Of a stretch of DNA of 64,000 bases, positions 19,226 to 27,868 are shown piece after piece. How positions within the stretch are numbered: position 1 is the first letter of the stretch; every line of letters starts with the position of its first letter. A model generated the notes under the pieces. It did no database searches. It saw nothing but the letters and a program-made list of their open reading frames with translations, and was not told the origin of the DNA. A program made the position numbers and the translations under genes. Origin of the DNA: Flagellimonas sp. HMM57 (GTDB lineage Bacteria; Bacteroidota; Bacteroidia; Flavobacteriales; Flavobacteriaceae); assembly GCF_021390175.1 (NCBI RefSeq), contig NZ_CP090004.1, positions 2,108,001-2,172,000 of the forward strand. The letters run 5' to 3'.

Positions 19226-20458
19226 ATGTTGAAAGAACCTATCTCGATTACCGCAATAGCCTCAATCTCATCATTGGGGAACTCTTTGGAAGAAGTCTGG
19301 AATTCTTACAACGATTCCAATCATAGACTTTCCGCAATTGAAATTGGAGCACAAAGAGTTTGGGCCGCTACATTACCTGAGACCTTAACGTTGGAAATAG
19401 AACATCTGAGACAATCAGATGCTAAGTACAAGAATTTAGACGATTCGGTTCTTTTTGCTATCCATGCTTCTAGAAAAGCAATTGAACATGCAGGCTGGAG
19501 TGGTAAAATGGATTTTGGAATCAATATTGGTTCATCCAGAGGGGCAACAGCGCTTTTTGAAAAATATCATGCAGATTTTTTACGGGAAGGAAAATCGTCG
19601 ACCTTATCATCACCTACAACAACCTTGGGGAATATCTCATCTTGGGTAGCGCACGATCTAAAATCCAAAGGACCGGATATCTCCCACTCCATTACCTGTT
19701 CAACGGCTTTGCATTCCTTGTTGAATGGTATTGCTTGGATTCAGTCAGGAATGTCCAATACTTTTTTGGTAGGGGGCAGCGAGGCGCCATTGACTCCTTT
19801 TACGATTGCCCAGATGCAAGCTTTAAAGATTTATGCCCCCTTTGACTCTTCTCAGGGAACAAACTTGGTGACTGAGCGTAGCCGAAGTCACCGAATAAAT
19901 CTCTCGGAAGCTGAGCGAAGTCGAAGCTACCCTTGCCAAGCCTTAAACTTCAATAAGAAAAAAAACTCCATGGTCCTTGGGGAAGGAGCGGCAATGGCTT
20001 GTTTGGAAGGGGGAAAACATTCAAATGCATTGGCTTTGATTCAAGGTGTAGGTTATGCTACTGAGCCTTTAAAGCATAACGTATCTATCTCTGCGGATGC
20101 ACAATGTTTTCAGGAGTCCATGAAAATGGCTCTCAGCAGTTTATCTCCAGAAGACGTGGATGTGATTGTGATGCATTCCCCGGGAACTGTGAAAGGAGAT
20201 TTATCCGAGCTAAAGGCCATTGAAAAAGTTTTTTGTAACAAATTACCTTATTTGACTACTAATAAGTGGAAAGTGGGACACACTTTTGGAGCCTCCGGAA
20301 TGTTGAGTGTAGAAATGGCTATTTTGATGCTTCAATATCAAAAACACATTCAACCTCCATTATATCAGCAAGAAGTAAAAAAAGAATCCATACAAAAGAT
20401 AATGGTCAATGCCGTAGGGTTCGGTGGGAACGCAGTTTCCGTTTTACTTTCTGTATAA
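19226..20458 (+). CDS. Beta-ketoacyl synthase of the biotin cluster, carrying an in-frame repeat insertion
   Basis: A 410-residue thiolase-fold condensing enzyme related to FabB/FabF. The Cys-His-His set is visible: Cys158 in SITCSTALHS, His317 in MHSPGTVKGD and His352 in KVGHTFGASG. It starts 6 bp after bioA and has no acyl carrier protein neighbour, which suggests a dedicated role in building the pimeloyl chain; that role is inferred. Residues about 208-235 (including VTERSRS and EAERSRSYP) are encoded by two units of a genomic palindromic repeat and have no counterpart in ordinary ketoacyl synthases. They fall between the core strands, before MVLGEGAA, so the fold probably tolerates them. 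Confidence 0.87.
   Translation: MLKEPISITAIASISSLGNSLEEVWNSYNDSNHRLSAIEIGAQRVWAATLPETLTLEIEHLRQSDAKYKNLDDSVLFAIHASRKAIEHAGWSGKMDFGINIGSSRGATALFEKYHADFLREGKSSTLSSPTTTLGNISSWVAHDLKSKGPDISHSITCSTALHSLLNGIAWIQSGMSNTFLVGGSEAPLTPFTIAQMQALKIYAPFDSSQGTNLVTERSRSHRINLSEAERSRSYPCQALNFNKKKNSMVLGEGAAMACLEGGKHSNALALIQGVGYATEPLKHNVSISADAQCFQESMKMALSSLSPEDVDVIVMHSPGTVKGDLSELKAIEKVFCNKLPYLTTNKWKVGHTFGASGMLSVEMAILMLQYQKHIQPPLYQQEVKKESIQKIMVNAVGFGGNAVSVLLSV
19867..19931. repeat. Two palindromic repeat units inside the ketoacyl synthase gene
   Basis: The cores CTGAGCGTAGCCGAAG (19872-19887) and CTGAGCGAAGTCGAAG (19911-19926) differ at two positions. The first is flanked by a perfect 7-bp stem, GGTGACT (19867-19873) and AGTCACC (19886-19892). 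The second has a shorter AGCT stem. They are 39 bp apart and both stay in frame, giving ERSRS twice. Confidence 0.8.
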
Positions 20459-20521
20459 GACCTGTAAAAATTTACGGTAAAGTCTTATCTTGACCAAAAC
20501 ATCAACTTAATACTTTTAACT

Positions 20522-21100
20522 ATGGAAAACTGGTTTGCCGCGTTGACTTTATTTGAAAAAATCTATTGGATCATTGCCATTACAGGTTCTGTTGTTTTGG
20601 TGATTTTTGTTATCATGACATTCATCGGTGGAGAAGTAGATGACCTTAGTGGTGATGTTGATGCTGATATCGATGCAGACGGCGGAATATCTTTTCAATT
20701 TCTTTCCATTAAAAACCTTATGGGATTTTTCACCATTTTTGGATGGTCCGGAATTGCCTGTATCGATGGTGGGTTGTCCAAAGGTGTAACCGTGGTCATA
20801 TCCATCTTTTTTGGATTGTTGATGATGTTTCTTATGGCATCTTTATTTTATTATTTGAGCAAGATGCAAAGTAGCGGAACGTTAAAACTCAAAAATGCCT
20901 TAAACCAAATCGGGGAGGTGTATTTGACCGTTGGGGCGAACAGGTCCAAAATAGGTAAAGTGAGTATCAATGTACAGGGAACCTTGCGTGAACTGGAAGC
21001 ATTGACCGATGAGGATACTGACCTTGTCCAAAGTAATGTGGTCAAGGTAAAAGAGATTACCGCGAACGGAATATTGATTGTTGAACTTTTAAATAAATAA
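20522..21100 (+). CDS. NfeD-like membrane protein with OB-fold tail, partner of flotillin
   Basis: The 192-residue protein has an N-terminal transmembrane helix (about 14-38), an acidic Asp-rich loop (DDLSGDVDADIDADGG), two more membrane segments (about 65-115) and a soluble beta-rich domain (about 120-192) resembling the NfeD OB fold. NfeD-type proteins are typically encoded beside flotillins and act in membrane organisation. It ends 4 bp before the flotillin gene, supporting a joint function. Confidence 0.75.
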   Translation: MENWFAALTLFEKIYWIIAITGSVVLVIFVIMTFIGGEVDDLSGDVDADIDADGGISFQFLSIKNLMGFFTIFGWSGIACIDGGLSKGVTVVISIFFGLLMMFLMASLFYYLSKMQSSGTLKLKNALNQIGEVYLTVGANRSKIGKVSINVQGTLRELEALTDEDTDLVQSNVVKVKEITANGILIVELLNK

Positions 21101-21104
21101 CCAA

Positions 21105-22541
21105 ATGTTACTATTATTACAAATGCAAATGGGAGGAAGCGCCTCATTGTTGGGTATTGGTTTTGCCGTACTATTTTTCTTTATCATCATCATTTCCTTT
21201 ATCAGAAGGTATAAAAGATGTCCGTCCGACCGTATTCTAGTGGTATATGGAAAGGTAGGCTCGGGCAACTCGGCTAAATGTATTCACGGTGGTGCCGCTT
21301 TTATCTGGCCCGTTATCCAAGATTATGAATTTTTGGATTTAACGCCTATTTCCATTGAAGTTGATTTGGCAAATGCCTTGAGTAGACAGAACATTAGGGT
21401 AAATGTACCTTCAAGGTTCACCATAGGTATTTCTACAGAACCTGGGGTTATGCAGAATGCAGCTGAGCGGCTTTTAGGTTTGGGCATGCAAGAAGTACAA
21501 GAGTTGGCCAAAGAAATCATTTTTGGTCAGTTGCGTTTGGTCGTCGCTTCTATGGATATTGAAGAAATTAATTCAGATAGGGATAAATTTTTGTCCAATA
21601 TTTCGCAGAGTGTAGAATCTGAATTAAAGAAAGTAGGTCTTAAACTGATCAACGTAAACATTACCGATATCGTAGATGAGTCGGGATATATAGAAGCTTT
21701 GGGTAAAGAAGCTGCGGCCCACGCCATAAATGCTGCACGTAAGTCAGTAGCCGAAAAAAATAGGGATGGATCTATTGGTGAGGCAAATGCAGTACAGGAT
21801 GAACGTACCCAAGTGGCCGCTGCAAATGCAAAGGCTGTAGAAGGAGAGAATATTGCTAAAATCGATGTAGCCAACTCAGACTCATTGCGTAGACAGCGCG
21901 AGGCAGAAGCAGAACGTACCGCAATCGCAGCCGAAAAAGTACAAGCGGCAAAAGCCCTTGAAGAATCCTATGCCGCAGAAAAAGATGCTGAAGTTGCAAG
22001 GGCTGAAAGAGAGCGTAGTTCTCAAATGGCAGATATTGTTGTACCTGCTGAAATAGATAAAAAGAAAGTTGAAATCGATGCCGAAGCTGAAGCTGAAATG
22101 ATTCGTAGAAAAGCAAAAGGGGAAGCCGATGCAATTCTTTTTAAGGCCCAAGCTGAGGCAAAAGGTATTTTTGAGGTATTGACCAAACAAGCGGAAGGTT
22201 TGGACAAGATTGTACAGGCCGCTGGAGATAATCCAAAAGATGCAGTACTTCTATTGATTGCGGACAAATTACCAGAATTGGTCGAGAAACAGGCGGAAGC
22301 CATCAAGAATATCAAAATTGACAAGGTCACGGTTTGGGATTCTGGCGCTAAGACCGAAGATGGTAAAAACTCAACGGCTAATTTTATCTCAGGTATGTAT
22401 AAGTCCGTACCACCATTGCAGGACATGTTCAATATGGCAGGAATGCAGCTTCCCGAGTACTTAAAAGGGAAGGATACCACTGAAATGTCGGATAAAGAGG
22501 AAAACAAACCCACTTCAGAAAAAAAGGATACATCAGAATAA
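21105..22541 (+). CDS. Flotillin family SPFH-domain protein (YqiK/FloT-like)
   Basis: The 478-residue protein has an N-terminal membrane helix (about 10-38), an SPFH/band 7 domain (about 45-215, including GGAAFIWPVIQDYEFLDLTPISIEV) and a long Ala/Glu-rich coiled coil (about 220-390) with the repeated EAEA pattern of flotillins. The tail is charged. Flotillins oligomerise in membrane microdomains. It is co-transcribed with the NfeD-like gene and followed by a terminator. Confidence 0.9.
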   Translation: MLLLLQMQMGGSASLLGIGFAVLFFFIIIISFIRRYKRCPSDRILVVYGKVGSGNSAKCIHGGAAFIWPVIQDYEFLDLTPISIEVDLANALSRQNIRVNVPSRFTIGISTEPGVMQNAAERLLGLGMQEVQELAKEIIFGQLRLVVASMDIEEINSDRDKFLSNISQSVESELKKVGLKLINVNITDIVDESGYIEALGKEAAAHAINAARKSVAEKNRDGSIGEANAVQDERTQVAAANAKAVEGENIAKIDVANSDSLRRQREAEAERTAIAAEKVQAAKALEESYAAEKDAEVARAERERSSQMADIVVPAEIDKKKVEIDAEAEAEMIRRKAKGEADAILFKAQAEAKGIFEVLTKQAEGLDKIVQAAGDNPKDAVLLLIADKLPELVEKQAEAIKNIKIDKVTVWDSGAKTEDGKNSTANFISGMYKSVPPLQDMFNMAGMQLPEYLKGKDTTEMSDKEENKPTSEKKDTSE

Positions 22542-22562
22542 ATTCTTGCAAAACTGGCAGAT

Positions 22563-22597
22563 AAGGCGATGATAATTATCATTGCCTTTCTTTTTTT
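22563..22597 (+). terminator. Rho-independent terminator after the flotillin gene
   Basis: A 26-nt near-perfect inverted repeat (22563-22588, one G-T pair) is followed by a T-rich run, 21 bp after the stop. Confidence 0.85.
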
Positions 22598-22609
22598 AAG
22601 AACTTAAAA

Positions 22610-22641
22610 TTGTAGTCTTTTAGTAATAACACCTATTTTTG
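22610..22641 (+). promoter_or_regulatory. bioB promoter (TTG-N21-TATTTTTG)
   Basis: A -33 TTG at 22610-22612 and a -7 TATTTTTG at 22634-22641 match the Bacteroidota consensus with a 21-bp spacer, 22 bp before the bioB ATG. bioB is thus transcribed separately from the bioA unit. Confidence 0.6.
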
Positions 22642-22663
22642 AAAATAGATAGAGCCTTACCAT

Positions 22664-23764
22664 ATGAGCGAATTAAGACATAATTGGACCAAAGAAGAAA
22701 TACTTGAGATATACAATAAACCGTTAATGGAGTTGCTATACGATGCAGCAACCGTACATCGTAAGTACCATGATCCCAATACGGTTCAGGTTTCTACTTT
22801 AATTTCCATAAAGACAGGAGGATGTTCGGAGGATTGCGGGTATTGTCCGCAAGCCGCAAGGTATCATACAGATATAGATGAGAACGACTTAATGACTGTA
22901 CCCCATGTAAAGGCGCAGGCACTTAGGGCCAAGGCATCGGGGAGTTCAAGAGTTTGTATGGGCGCTGCATGGCGTAACGTTAAGGATGGCCCTGAGTTTG
23001 ATCAGGTCTTGGAGATGGTGCGTACCATTAATAAGCTGGATATGGAAGTATGCTGTACGTTGGGCATGTTGACCGAGAATCAGGCAAATCGCTTGGCAGA
23101 AGCAGGATTGTACGCGTATAACCACAATTTGGATACCTCCGAAGACTATTACAAGGACGTTATCTCGACACGTGCTTTTGAAGATCGCCTAGATACCATC
23201 GACAATGTTCGCAAGAGTAATGTGACCGTTTGTAGCGGGGGCATTATAGGTATGGGAGAAAAGTTGGAGGATCGCGCCGGAATGTTGGTTGCGTTAGCTT
23301 CGCTCAATCCTCAACCCGAATCTGTTCCCATAAATGCATTGGTTGCCGTAGAAGGAACTCCCATGGAAGATATAGAGCCTATTTCAATTTGGGAAATGAT
23401 TCGTATGGTAGCAACCACGCGTATTGTAATTCCTAAAACACAGGTTAGATTATCTGCAGGAAGAACTGAAATGAGCAGAGAGGGACAAGCCATGTGTTTC
23501 TTTGCCGGAGCCAATTCCATTTTTGCTGGGGATAAATTGTTGACGACTCCCAACCCAGATGTAAACGAGGATATGGAAATGTTTGGACTATTGGGGCTAA
23601 AACCTCAAAAACCTTTTGAGAAAGTTTCCCAGCCCAAAACGGTTGAAGCCTCTGATTCCCAGTTCCAAGCTTTGGGCGAAAAACCCAAGTGGTCACGCCC
23701 GGGACATAAGATAGAGCGTAACGAAGAAGCCAAACAAAAGGCTAAATTAGTTCCAAAGGAGTAA
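22664..23764 (+). CDS. bioB: Biotin synthase (radical SAM)
   Basis: BioB inserts sulfur into dethiobiotin. The radical-SAM cluster motif CSEDCGYC gives Cys54, Cys58 and Cys61. Further family motifs are SSRVCMGAAWR, YNHNLDTS and RLSAGRTEMSREGQAMCFFAGANSIF, with the Arg that binds the auxiliary cluster. At 366 residues it has a slightly long, charged C-terminal tail. It has its own promoter and completes the biotin set of the window. Confidence 0.98.
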   Translation: MSELRHNWTKEEILEIYNKPLMELLYDAATVHRKYHDPNTVQVSTLISIKTGGCSEDCGYCPQAARYHTDIDENDLMTVPHVKAQALRAKASGSSRVCMGAAWRNVKDGPEFDQVLEMVRTINKLDMEVCCTLGMLTENQANRLAEAGLYAYNHNLDTSEDYYKDVISTRAFEDRLDTIDNVRKSNVTVCSGGIIGMGEKLEDRAGMLVALASLNPQPESVPINALVAVEGTPMEDIEPISIWEMIRMVATTRIVIPKTQVRLSAGRTEMSREGQAMCFFAGANSIFAGDKLLTTPNPDVNEDMEMFGLLGLKPQKPFEKVSQPKTVEASDSQFQALGEKPKWSRPGHKIERNEEAKQKAKLVPKE

Positions 23765-23824
23765 CCTTAGGAATACAATTTAAAAACCTTTTAGTAATTT
23801 TATAGTTTCAAAATACCTGAAATT

Positions 23825-24694
23825 TTGGAACTTAACCTTGAACAAATTCCTCGTGTAAAGACCCTTTCGAAGAAAGAGTTTGTTGCTAAGTACTTCAAGC
23901 CCCAGAGGCCTGTGGTAATCGAAGATTTTATTGAAGATTGGCCCGCGTACTCCAAATGGAACCTAGAGTATATTAAGCAGGTTGCAGGTGAAAAGATGGT
24001 TCCACTTTATGATGATAGACCTGTAAAGCATGATGAAGGTTTTAATGAACCCCATGCAACCATGAAAATGCGGGATTATATCGACTTGTTAAAAAGTAAA
24101 CCTACAAAGTACCGCATCTTTCTTTGGAATGTTATAAAGGAAGTTCCGCAGCTTCAAAAAGATTTTAGCTATCCAAACTTTGGATTGCGACTAATGAAAG
24201 GATTGCCCATGCTCTTCTTTGGTGGAAGCAATTCCCATACATTTATGCATTATGATATTGATTTGGCGAATATTTTCCATTTTCATTTTGAAGGAGAAAA
24301 GCAATGTATACTTTTTCCACAATCGGAAACCAAGTTCTTGTACAAGATTCCACATTCGCTCATAACACGGGAAGACATAGATTTTGCAAATCCCGATTTA
24401 GAAAAATGGCCTGCATTGAAGAATGCCAAAGGACATGTTACACAGTTGGAGCATGGCAGCGTTCTATACATACCAGAGGGTTACTGGCATCATATGAAAT
24501 ACATAAGCCCAGGCTTCTCAATGAGCTTGCGAGCCATTGCCAGAAAACCCAAGAACTTTACCAGGGCCGTTTATAATATTTTTTTTATGCGGCACTTCGA
24601 TAATCTAATGCGAAGAATGAAGGGTCAAAAGTGGATAGATTGGAAAAATGAAAAAGCCATAAAACGTACACATAGTCTACTCATAAAAAAGTAG
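23825..24694 (+). CDS. Cupin-like (JmjC/cupin_8) domain protein
   Basis: The 289-residue protein resembles cupin_8/JmjC-type 2-oxoglutarate oxygenases: FKPQRPVVIEDFIEDWPAYSKW at the N-terminus, HYDIDLANIFHFHFEG with the HxD metal pair, and GSVLYIPEGYWHHMKY with candidate distal His residues. Some relatives hydroxylate proteins, but the substrate here is unknown. The start is a TTG; no ATG lies before the conserved region. It follows bioB by 60 bp and may be read from the same transcript. Confidence 0.78.
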   Translation: MELNLEQIPRVKTLSKKEFVAKYFKPQRPVVIEDFIEDWPAYSKWNLEYIKQVAGEKMVPLYDDRPVKHDEGFNEPHATMKMRDYIDLLKSKPTKYRIFLWNVIKEVPQLQKDFSYPNFGLRLMKGLPMLFFGGSNSHTFMHYDIDLANIFHFHFEGEKQCILFPQSETKFLYKIPHSLITREDIDFANPDLEKWPALKNAKGHVTQLEHGSVLYIPEGYWHHMKYISPGFSMSLRAIARKPKNFTRAVYNIFFMRHFDNLMRRMKGQKWIDWKNEKAIKRTHSLLIKK

Positions 24695-24730
24695 AGTTTT
24701 GAATGTTGTTAGACTCGTTCTTGCTTATAT

Positions 24731-24774
24731 AAAACAAAAACTCTGGGTATCGAATATATGGATAACGATACCCA
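24731..24774 (-). terminator. Terminator for ppc
   Basis: A 9-bp stem (TGGGTATCG at 24744-24752, complement at 24766-24774) is followed on the minus strand by a T-rich run, in the 121-bp space between convergent genes. Confidence 0.6.
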
Positions 24775-24815
24775 AAGACTTTATTACAGGGGCAATATAC
24801 TGACAGAATTCTATC

Positions 24816-27533
24816 TTAACCAGTACTTTTTAAGCCGCCAGATAATGCATTCACTAACAATAAAAGCATTAATAACAATTGACTATCCTCTTGTTTTTCG
24901 TTTTCTCTTTGTTTGCGCCATGTTCCAAGCGATTGTATCTGAATCATGTGCAACACCTTTAGTGCCTCTTTTCTGAGCTTGTTGTTTTCTAGTTTGGAGA
25001 CTCTACGTTTTTCCAATGATGAACCCAATAGATTTCCGACTTGTTTTAAGCACGTATCGTAATCGGTTAAAATAAGGGTCATCAATTCGGTTCTTACGGT
25101 GGAATCTTGAACCAGATTTGCAAACTCCTTCATGATTTCCGTATTTGAACTTAACAGATTGGTCTCAATTTGAATCAACCCATACTTTAAGAAGGGCCAT
25201 TCTTCTGCTGCAGTTTTTAAGCGTTCAAAATCTTCAGGATATTGTTCTTCAAACTTACCAAGAGCTGCACCGGTTCCAAACCATCCGCTAAGATTGAATC
25301 TTGATTGGTTCCAACTGAATACCCACGGTATGGAGCGCAGATCATTCAGTGTTCTCTGCCCAGTTCTCCGTGCAGGTCTTGAACCAATCTTACTTTGTTC
25401 CAATACATCTATGGGAGTAGCTTGACTGTAGAATTCTATAAACTTGGGATGGTCCAACAATTGTCTGTAATTACTTCTGGACATTTCTACAAGACGGTCC
25501 ATGATGTCATATAATTTTTCATCTTTATCCTTATCCACAGCTATCATTGCCTGCCTAGCCGTACCGGAAATCATCATTTCTAGATTGTAACAGGCATTTA
25601 AACGATTTGCAAATTGATTGGCAATGGTTTCCCCTTGTACGGTCATTTTAATTTGTCCGCTCATAGAACCTGCTGGCATGCTTTCCAAAAATCGATGGAT
25701 TTTTCCACCACCTCTACTTATGGTTCCCCCGCGTCCATGAAAAAAACGAAGTTGAACCCCAAGGCGATTACTTAATTCCGTGAGCTTTTCCTCAGCCTTA
25801 TATATAGTCCATCTACTGGTCAATATACCACCATCCTTATTACTGTCACTATACCCCAACATGACCTCTTGCACAAATGACTTTTGGCCCTTTCGCATTT
25901 CCTGAACAAGGGGATGGGTCAAAAATGCTTCTAATATTTTAGGACCAGCTACCAAGTCATCAATAGTTTCCAATAGTGGTACTACTGGTAATTTTACATC
26001 TTTTAAACCTACTTCCCTCAAGAATAGAAAAACAACGAGTAAATCGCTCAAACTCCTTGTCATGCTGATGATTACAGAACCAATACCATCTGTTCCGTAT
26101 AGGTCTACATAGTTTTTTACTTCCCTAAAGTATCCCAACACGTTGTCTGCTTCTGGCCCACATGGAGTGCCAGCTATAAGGAATGGTCGGTTACTTTGCA
26201 ATTCTTGATCAATAAAGGATAATCTTTTTTCTTCATCCCAATTGGAATAGTCAAAATCTACGAAGCCAGCTGTTTTCAGTATCTGGCCAATGGCTTTTTC
26301 ATGATATGCACTGTTTTGTCTAATATCCAGTTTGGCCAAATGGAAACCAAAGCAGCTTATCGCCCGTTCAACTGGCAATAGATATTCTTTAGCTATCCTA
26401 TTTGCCCCTAAGTGGATCAGAACATCCCTTAGTTTTTTAAGCGATGCGGCTAAACCTTCTGGTCGGCGATAATAACCTTCCTCACCAAATTCAGAACGTT
26501 CGTTTAATGTATTGTCCAGGCGAACGATCAATAAATTAATAAACTGTCGCAAAGGTTCGGAGCCATTTCGTGCTAATGCCTTTTGACCAGCTTCCCCCAA
26601 ACTTTTAGCACTTGTGTTTACATCAACAAGAAACTCAGATGGAACCTTATTGAGGTATTCTGAAAAACTGAGTTCCTTCGCCAACTGAACCAGTTCTTTC
26701 CTAATAATTTTCAATGCTGACTGTCGATGTAGTTTAAGAGTGGAGGCAGTAAATTCTGGAGTTACGTAAGGATGTCCGTCCCTATCTCCACCTACCCAAC
26801 TTCCAAACGCTAAGTTGGGATATTGTTCTGGACGTTCCAGAAGTTTTTTGGAAAAACCCATGTACTCCCAAGCATCGTTCAAACGCTGATCGGTTAAACG
26901 CAAAGCTTCTGGGAATACGTTTTCAAAGTAGTGCATTACATTACTGCGTTCATCTTCCAATCTTGGTTTTTGTAGGTATATCTCACCTGTGCGCCACCAA
27001 CGTTCCAACAAGCTTTTGATCTCTTGTTTTATTAAAGCTCGCTCTGAAGTGGACCAAAGGGGATTTTCGTTTTTCACCAATAGTACATAAAGCTCTCGGT
27101 GTATATCCAATACGGTCAGTCGTTTTGCTTCTGAAGGATGCGCAGTTAGTACGGGCATTACCTTAATTTTGGGCAATAGGTCTGCTATTTCTTGCTCCTT
27201 AATCCCAGAGGTATTCCATAATTTCAAAGTTTCCCCCCATGACCCACGAATACTTTCCAGACCGAATTGGGTTTCTGTTTTTCGACGAAATTGAGTGGCT
27301 GCGTTTTCTTCCACTGCATTAAGTAATTCAAAACAAATGCCGATCGCCTGTGCAAGTTTTTCATCTGGAATGCCAGACTGATTTTTAGGGGATGGATTAT
27401 TTTCGAGTGGAATCATTGCCGCTAAGTCATTTTCGCCAAGTGATTCCAGCATTTCTTTGAATGTAGCTATGAGATAGGTAAAATCTGTTCTGATTTTTTG
27501 TAGCCCTTCGAGTTCTAGTGTTTGTTTATCCAT
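24816..27533 (-). CDS. ppc: Phosphoenolpyruvate carboxylase
   Basis: PEPC makes oxaloacetate from PEP and bicarbonate, refilling the TCA cycle. The 905-residue protein has the catalytic His132 in VLTAHPSEAKR, GSWVGGDRDGHPYVT, the loop FHGRGGTISRGGG and the domain SKIGSRPARR. The C-terminus ends KSTG where many homologues end RNTG. It is divergent from an LCIB-type carbonic anhydrase homologue, which may supply its bicarbonate. Confidence 0.97.
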   Translation of the reverse strand: MDKQTLELEGLQKIRTDFTYLIATFKEMLESLGENDLAAMIPLENNPSPKNQSGIPDEKLAQAIGICFELLNAVEENAATQFRRKTETQFGLESIRGSWGETLKLWNTSGIKEQEIADLLPKIKVMPVLTAHPSEAKRLTVLDIHRELYVLLVKNENPLWSTSERALIKQEIKSLLERWWRTGEIYLQKPRLEDERSNVMHYFENVFPEALRLTDQRLNDAWEYMGFSKKLLERPEQYPNLAFGSWVGGDRDGHPYVTPEFTASTLKLHRQSALKIIRKELVQLAKELSFSEYLNKVPSEFLVDVNTSAKSLGEAGQKALARNGSEPLRQFINLLIVRLDNTLNERSEFGEEGYYRRPEGLAASLKKLRDVLIHLGANRIAKEYLLPVERAISCFGFHLAKLDIRQNSAYHEKAIGQILKTAGFVDFDYSNWDEEKRLSFIDQELQSNRPFLIAGTPCGPEADNVLGYFREVKNYVDLYGTDGIGSVIISMTRSLSDLLVVFLFLREVGLKDVKLPVVPLLETIDDLVAGPKILEAFLTHPLVQEMRKGQKSFVQEVMLGYSDSNKDGGILTSRWTIYKAEEKLTELSNRLGVQLRFFHGRGGTISRGGGKIHRFLESMPAGSMSGQIKMTVQGETIANQFANRLNACYNLEMMISGTARQAMIAVDKDKDEKLYDIMDRLVEMSRSNYRQLLDHPKFIEFYSQATPIDVLEQSKIGSRPARRTGQRTLNDLRSIPWVFSWNQSRFNLSGWFGTGAALGKFEEQYPEDFERLKTAAEEWPFLKYGLIQIETNLLSSNTEIMKEFANLVQDSTVRTELMTLILTDYDTCLKQVGNLLGSSLEKRRVSKLENNKLRKEALKVLHMIQIQSLGTWRKQRENEKQEDSQLLLMLLLLVNALSGGLKSTG

Positions 27534-27868
27534 AGGGTATTGTAAGGTTTAATTGATGTTTGCCAATAGGAATTTACTCAGCAAATTCCATGTAATAAAA
27601 TTAGCTAATCAATCAGGATTTAATATGTATGTATATCAGTTTTATGTTTTTTTTTTGAAACATAACGAAGGGTTTAAAATAAAGGAAAGTTGCTCAACAA
27701 GTCGGAAAATTTTACTGATACCAATAAGCTGGTCCAAAAAGTTTCAATAGCGTTCAATCCCTAGTTTTTATTAACATTTTTAACCAAAATTTGGCTTCTA
27801 TTTTACTTTGGGTTTTTATAATTTTAAGTTGTAAACAGCGCTATTTATTAAGTGATACTTTTTTAAAA
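27534..27868. other. 335-bp divergent intergenic region between ppc and the LCIB-like gene
   Basis: The region is AT-rich with no coding sequence I can support. A weak -7 candidate TTACTTTG (27803-27810) faces the LCIB-like gene. I could not place a ppc promoter. Confidence 0.4.

Noticed and set aside
22022..22582. A 186-codon open frame on the minus strand
   Set aside because: It lies opposite the flotillin coiled coil and reads through the terminator; the Ala/Ser-rich sequence is a mirror of the EAEA repeats.
24758..24976. A 72-codon plus-strand frame between the cupin gene and ppc
   Set aside because: It overlaps the antisense of ppc and starts inside the ppc terminator. It has no coding features.
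27553..27750. A 65-codon frame in the ppc/LCIB-like intergenic region
   Set aside because: Its Phe/Tyr/Lys-rich sequence reflects AT-rich DNA; no family or signal is recognised.
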